From positions 164,575 through 228,574 of the forward strand of contig DOPM01000020.1 of NCBI GenBank assembly GCA_003513495.1: DNA of 64,000 nt, given 5' to 3'. Position 1 is the first letter of the stretch; each line of letters begins with the position of its first letter. The notes below the pieces were generated by a model. That model saw only the letters and a program-made list of their open reading frames with translations. It had not been told where the DNA came from and ran no database searches. A program made the translations under genes and the position numbers. Positions 60,937-64,000 of the stretch are shown one piece after another. Source of the DNA: Desulfosporosinus sp. (GTDB lineage: Bacteria > Bacillota > Desulfitobacteriia > Desulfitobacteriales > Desulfitobacteriaceae).

Positions 60937-61578
60937 TTAAGCTTTTTGGTCGATTCCACCCAAACCGCTCATAATCTTTTGTACATAGGCCTGAGTTTCT
61001 TTGTAAGGCGGTATTCCATTATACTTTTCAACAGCACCTGGTCCGGCATTATAGGCTGCCAATGTCAAAGGAATATTTCCATCAAAACGATCCAGCAAAT
61101 CCTTTAGAAAATGGGTTCCCCCATCTAGGTTCTGTATGGGATCATAGGCATTCTGAACTCCATAGGAAGCTGCGGTACCTGGCATTAATTGCATCAACCC
61201 CATAGCTCCTGCAGGAGACGTAGCTTTAGAATTAAAACCCGATTCGGCTTTAATCACCTGCTGAATAAGGCTTTGATTCACTCCATATTTTTGGGCCATT
61301 GAATTTATAAGGTGATCTAGAGAACCGACATGTTCAGTGTTGTTCTTAGGAGTATGGGGTTGTTGGGTGTGTTGGGTGTGTTGATTTTGCTGACTCATTA
61401 ACCCTAGTGCAGAAGACGTCCCTCCTCCAAGAGCGGCTTTAAGCAACGTAGCGAAAAGCAGCATATTCGAATTGCTGCTATCCGCTTCTGAAAACCCCAC
61501 TTTATTGGGCTGAACATTCTGCCAAGAATGATTCATCTCTTGCAATTGAAATAAAAGAAGCATCTGGGTGGCATTCAT
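60937..61578 (-). CDS. Lytic transglycosylase, SLT domain
   Basis: The 213-residue protein has a Gln/His-rich linker (about 62-85) and a C-terminal SLT domain: GVNQSLIQQVIKAESGFNSKATSPAGAMGLMQLMPGTA, where the Glu of KAESGFN is catalytic, then AYNAGPGAVEKYNGIPPY. There is no signal peptide. Next to flagellar rod genes, such enzymes open peptidoglycan for rod assembly and can be exported by the flagellar apparatus. That role is inferred from location. Confidence 0.9.
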   Translation of the reverse strand: MNATQMLLLFQLQEMNHSWQNVQPNKVGFSEADSSNSNMLLFATLLKAALGGGTSSALGLMSQQNQHTQHTQQPHTPKNNTEHVGSLDHLINSMAQKYGVNQSLIQQVIKAESGFNSKATSPAGAMGLMQLMPGTAASYGVQNAYDPIQNLDGGTHFLKDLLDRFDGNIPLTLAAYNAGPGAVEKYNGIPPYKETQAYVQKIMSGLGGIDQKA

Positions 61579-61622
61579 ACCAATTGCCTCCTTTCATTGT
61601 CACTAACGGACAAGATCAAACC

Positions 61623-62087
61623 CTACTGAGGGACAAACTTGCTAAGACCTTGTAATTCGGTATCCTCTAAAATGCGCTTAGGATCCAAAAGTATGATAAT
61701 CCGATCAGGCAGATTGACTAGTCCCCCGATAAATGGAGCAGTAACTAAGGGGGGAGGCGGATCTACATCTTCCAAGGTTCGTACTTCCAAGACTCTATCC
61801 ACGGAAAAACCCACCAACGTTTGATTGACTTCCGTAATTAAGGCAAAGGACTCAGTGTTTAAGGAAGCTTCATCAGATTCTCCTTGTTCTACTGCAGCAA
61901 TGCCGAAGCGAACATGTAAATCAACGACAGGAATAGCCTGAGAGCGAATATTAATTAATCCTTGGACATAGGCTGGTGCCTGAGGAATTGAGCGTATTTC
62001 TCCTAAAAGAGTAATCTCTCTTACCACCTCAATTGGTATTGCGTATTCTTCGTTCCCTAAGGCAAAGATAACGACCTGTCCGATCAA
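61623..62087 (-). CDS. cheW: CheW-like chemotaxis coupling protein
   Basis: The 154-residue single CheW domain begins QVVIFALGNEEYAIPIEVVREI and contains LINIRSQAIPVVDL, LVGFSVDRVLEV and the end RIIILLDPKRIL. CheW joins receptors to the kinase CheA. A TTG start with a close AAGG is the best available. It lies between the lytic transglycosylase and flagellar genes. Confidence 0.92.
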   Translation of the reverse strand: MIGQVVIFALGNEEYAIPIEVVREITLLGEIRSIPQAPAYVQGLINIRSQAIPVVDLHVRFGIAAVEQGESDEASLNTESFALITEVNQTLVGFSVDRVLEVRTLEDVDPPPPLVTAPFIGGLVNLPDRIIILLDPKRILEDTELQGLSKFVPQ

Positions 62088-62140
62088 AAACCTTCAACTC
62101 TTTCTCTACAAATTTTAGCTCCTGTTTTAAACTATATTAG

Positions 62141-62893
62141 TTATACTCTGCCAACGTCATTAACCGCTTTCTCTAAGGCCTGGTCTTGAATTTGCAGTAC
62201 TCTTTGGCTTGCCTCATAAGCACGCATGGCCACTACCATTTTAACCATTTGATCGTTGACATTAACGTTTGACTCTTCTATTGCGCCTTGGCGCATTTGG
62301 ATCATGTCCCGTGGAACCGGAACCGGGATTTGAGCCGAGCTATATAGCGTTGTTTTCCCTTCACGCTGCAATTCAGTACCCTGAATATCAACGATTCTCA
62401 AATGATCGACAATCTCCCCATTATCCCTAATCGTTCCATCATATTCTATTGAAAAATTAGGACCCAGCGGTCCGATCTCACCATTATCCCCTAGAACAAG
62501 ATTTCCCGCTGTGGTGCGAAGTCGATTAGCTTCATCTAACTCAAAATGACCATTGCGAGTGTACCGTTCACCCGCCGTCGTTTGAACTACAAAGAACCCC
62601 TGAGAAACTAACGCTACATCCGTCGGTTGATCCGTTTCAACCACTAAACCCGAACTAGTTTTTATGGCGAGTTGATCAGCAAGTGCGCCCGTCCCCATTC
62701 CACCAATAGGCACCTTTTCAGTTCCATCGCCAGCTGACATTCTTTGTAAAAGCATTGAGGGAAATGACTCTACAATCCGCTGTTCTTCTCTATACCCTGG
62801 GTTGCGGATATTATCCAAGTTTTCCTCAATCGAGCCCGTCAGTTTCTGATTAACAATCATCCCAGTTGCCGAACTATATAGTCCTCGAATCAT
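62141..62893 (-). CDS. Flagellar hook-basal body protein, FlgF/FlgG family
   Basis: The 250-residue rod protein has the N-terminal family motif MIRGLYSSATGMIVNQKLTGSIEENLDNIRNPGYREE and the C-terminal EESNVNVNDQMVKMVVAMRAYEASQRVLQIQDQALEKAVN. FlgF and FlgG cannot be separated with confidence here. A second member of the family is encoded upstream of flgB. Confidence 0.93.
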   Translation of the reverse strand: MIRGLYSSATGMIVNQKLTGSIEENLDNIRNPGYREEQRIVESFPSMLLQRMSAGDGTEKVPIGGMGTGALADQLAIKTSSGLVVETDQPTDVALVSQGFFVVQTTAGERYTRNGHFELDEANRLRTTAGNLVLGDNGEIGPLGPNFSIEYDGTIRDNGEIVDHLRIVDIQGTELQREGKTTLYSSAQIPVPVPRDMIQMRQGAIEESNVNVNDQMVKMVVAMRAYEASQRVLQIQDQALEKAVNDVGRV

Positions 62894-62919
62894 CTTTTAC
62901 CTCCGACTGTATCCCTTTA

Positions 62920-63315
62920 TCATTTAATGACCATACGCAGCAATCCTAGTTGTGAAGAAATGGTCCGTGTGAGTGAATTATAGTAAATTCCATTTTCCGC
63001 CACATTGGCCATTTCACGATCAATATCTACATTATTTGCATCATTACGCAAGCTCGTACTAAGGTCCGTCTGGACAATTGTTTGAGTTCCAGTTTCGCCG
63101 CTGAGATGCTTGTCAACAGTTGTTTTAAGCGGAAGGGCTGATCCGCTGCTGCCTAAGGCAGCATCAAGGGCCAGCTGAAAATTAACATCAGAACGTTTGA
63201 AGCCTGGTGTGTCAACATTTGCAACATTGTCTGCCAGGACTTTTTGCCTTAAACTAGAAGCGTTTAAGCCCTTTTCCAGAACTGTTAAAACAGGAATGTC
63301 TAACCATCCAGACAT
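62920..63315 (-). CDS. flgB: Flagellar basal-body rod protein FlgB
   Basis: The 131-residue protein has LEKGLNASSLRQKVLADNVANVDTPGFKRSDVNFQ and the C-terminal NNVDIDREMANVAENGIYYNSLTRTISSQLGLLRMVI, typical of FlgB. It lies between two FlgF/FlgG-family genes, not at the head of the usual flgB-flgC-fliE operon. No flgC follows in the window. Confidence 0.92.
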   Translation of the reverse strand: MSGWLDIPVLTVLEKGLNASSLRQKVLADNVANVDTPGFKRSDVNFQLALDAALGSSGSALPLKTTVDKHLSGETGTQTIVQTDLSTSLRNDANNVDIDREMANVAENGIYYNSLTRTISSQLGLLRMVIK

Positions 63316-63321
63316 ATGATT

Positions 63322-64000
63322 TTACCTCCTCAATGCATTCGCTTTGGCCATCATATCGTCCCCTTGTTGAAGCAGCCGTGCATCCATTTGGTACGCCCTT
63401 TGGGCTTGAATCAAATTCGTCATTGCAGTCGCCAAATCAACATTCGATTGTTCAATAGCTCCTGATTTAACTTCCCCGAAACCATCTGAACCCGGTGTAC
63501 CTGTCTGAGGCACGCCAGATTCTGGGGTCTCTAAAAAGAGACTATTGCTTATTTGTTGGAGACCATCTGTATTTGTAAAGCTGGCTAACATGATTTGTCC
63601 AATGACTTCTTGTTTTCCATCAATCATTGCCAGGATGTCGCCATTCGGCTTAACTTGGACTTCACCGTAATCCGGTGAGATGACCACTTCTGGCTGAAGA
63701 GCATAGCCTTGATGATTTATCAACAACCCATCCTTATCCTGTTGGAACAAACCCGCTCTAGTATAAGCTATATCTCCATTGGGGGGCTTCACTTGAAAGA
63801 AGCCCTGTCCATCAATAGCTAAGTCCCATGGATTATTGGAACTGGTTATAATTCCTTGGGACATATCAATTCTCTTACCGTGAAATAAAGCTCCAGTGCC
63901 TACCCCTAAAGCCGCACCATCAGGAACTCCTCCGTATAAGGATAGATTAGCAGCTTTTTCCTGAGGATCATAGGCTTCGGCCAAATTAACCACACTGGCC
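63322..64000 (-). CDS. FlgF/FlgG-family rod protein, 5' end beyond the window
   Basis: The frame is open to the right edge (in-frame residues AS precede VVNLAEAYDP), so an internal GTG is not the real start and the N-terminal segment is missing. Visible parts are the central DLAIDGQGFFQVKPPNGDIAYTRAGLFQQDKDG and the C-terminal GAIEQSNVDLATAMTNLIQAQRAYQMDARLLQQGDDMMAKANALR. It ends 6 bases before the flgB start and forms an operon with it. Confidence 0.93.
   Translation of the reverse strand, partial: ASVVNLAEAYDPQEKAANLSLYGGVPDGAALGVGTGALFHGKRIDMSQGIITSSNNPWDLAIDGQGFFQVKPPNGDIAYTRAGLFQQDKDGLLINHQGYALQPEVVISPDYGEVQVKPNGDILAMIDGKQEVIGQIMLASFTNTDGLQQISNSLFLETPESGVPQTGTPGSDGFGEVKSGAIEQSNVDLATAMTNLIQAQRAYQMDARLLQQGDDMMAKANALRR

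Overview
The window reads as a chromosomal segment of an anaerobic, endospore-forming, flagellated Firmicute of the Peptococcaceae type (Desulfosporosinus or Desulfitobacterium-like). The assignment rests on gene content and order, not on a database search. The evidence is a spoIIGA-sigE-sigG sporulation locus beside a complete mraZ-to-ftsZ division and cell-wall cluster, a MurE with the DNPR motif of meso-diaminopimelate enzymes, clostridial ferredoxin, selenocysteine and molybdenum cofactor genes, bacillithiol genes and flagellar rod genes. Nearly every gene is on the minus strand; the exceptions are a chemoreceptor, a Na/Pi transporter and a small zinc-ribbon protein.

Layout, left to right (transcription mostly right to left). 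1-6.4 kb: two-component system, ylmD/pgeF, ylmC, sigG, sigE, spoIIGA. 6.9-8.6 kb: a divergent methyl-accepting chemotaxis protein. 8.7-27 kb: the dcw cluster, in transcription order mraZ, rsmH, ftsL, spoVD/ftsI, murE, murF, mraY, a PAS protein, murD, ftsW/spoVE, murG, an unknown gene, murB, murA, ftsQ, sbp, ftsZ. It is preceded by a clear sigma-A promoter and three 10-bp-spaced MraZ boxes. 27-35.7 kb: lpdA, a Met/Gly-repeat LysM protein, a DUF1858 protein, a MetE-like protein, a membrane protein with a degenerate glycoside hydrolase 2 domain, perR, a 2[4Fe-4S] ferredoxin and a small CxxC protein. 35.7-45 kb: MoxR/VWA pair, bshA, a YlbF-family gene, unknown genes, a PHP phosphatase and the tldD/tldE pair. 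45-57.5 kb: a GNAT gene, Na/Pi transporter, mobB-moeA, fapA, an LCP ligase, bshC, selD and selA. 57.6-64 kb: a zinc-ribbon gene, mecA, a DUF362 ferredoxin protein, lytic transglycosylase, cheW and flagellar basal-body genes running off the right edge.

The strongest non-routine signals are these. selD is itself a selenoprotein: an in-frame TGA in the Ala-Gly-Sec-Gly-Cys-Lys motif is followed by a SECIS-like hairpin, so the gene is about 110 bases longer than an uninterrupted reading frame suggests. The intergenic regions carry several distinct repeat families: (a) degenerate 7-nt-period TTCGA-type repeats that often begin at the stop codon of a gene; (b) a 37-nt palindromic element with compensatory changes, caught as two insertions inside a second repeat family whose uninterrupted copy is also in the window; (c) large multi-branched palindromic elements near 30.4 kb and 55.8 kb; (d) TCATCCTGA-type and GGGGTCTGATA-type palindromes. 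No tRNA, rRNA, CRISPR array, phage or insertion-sequence transposase was recognised.
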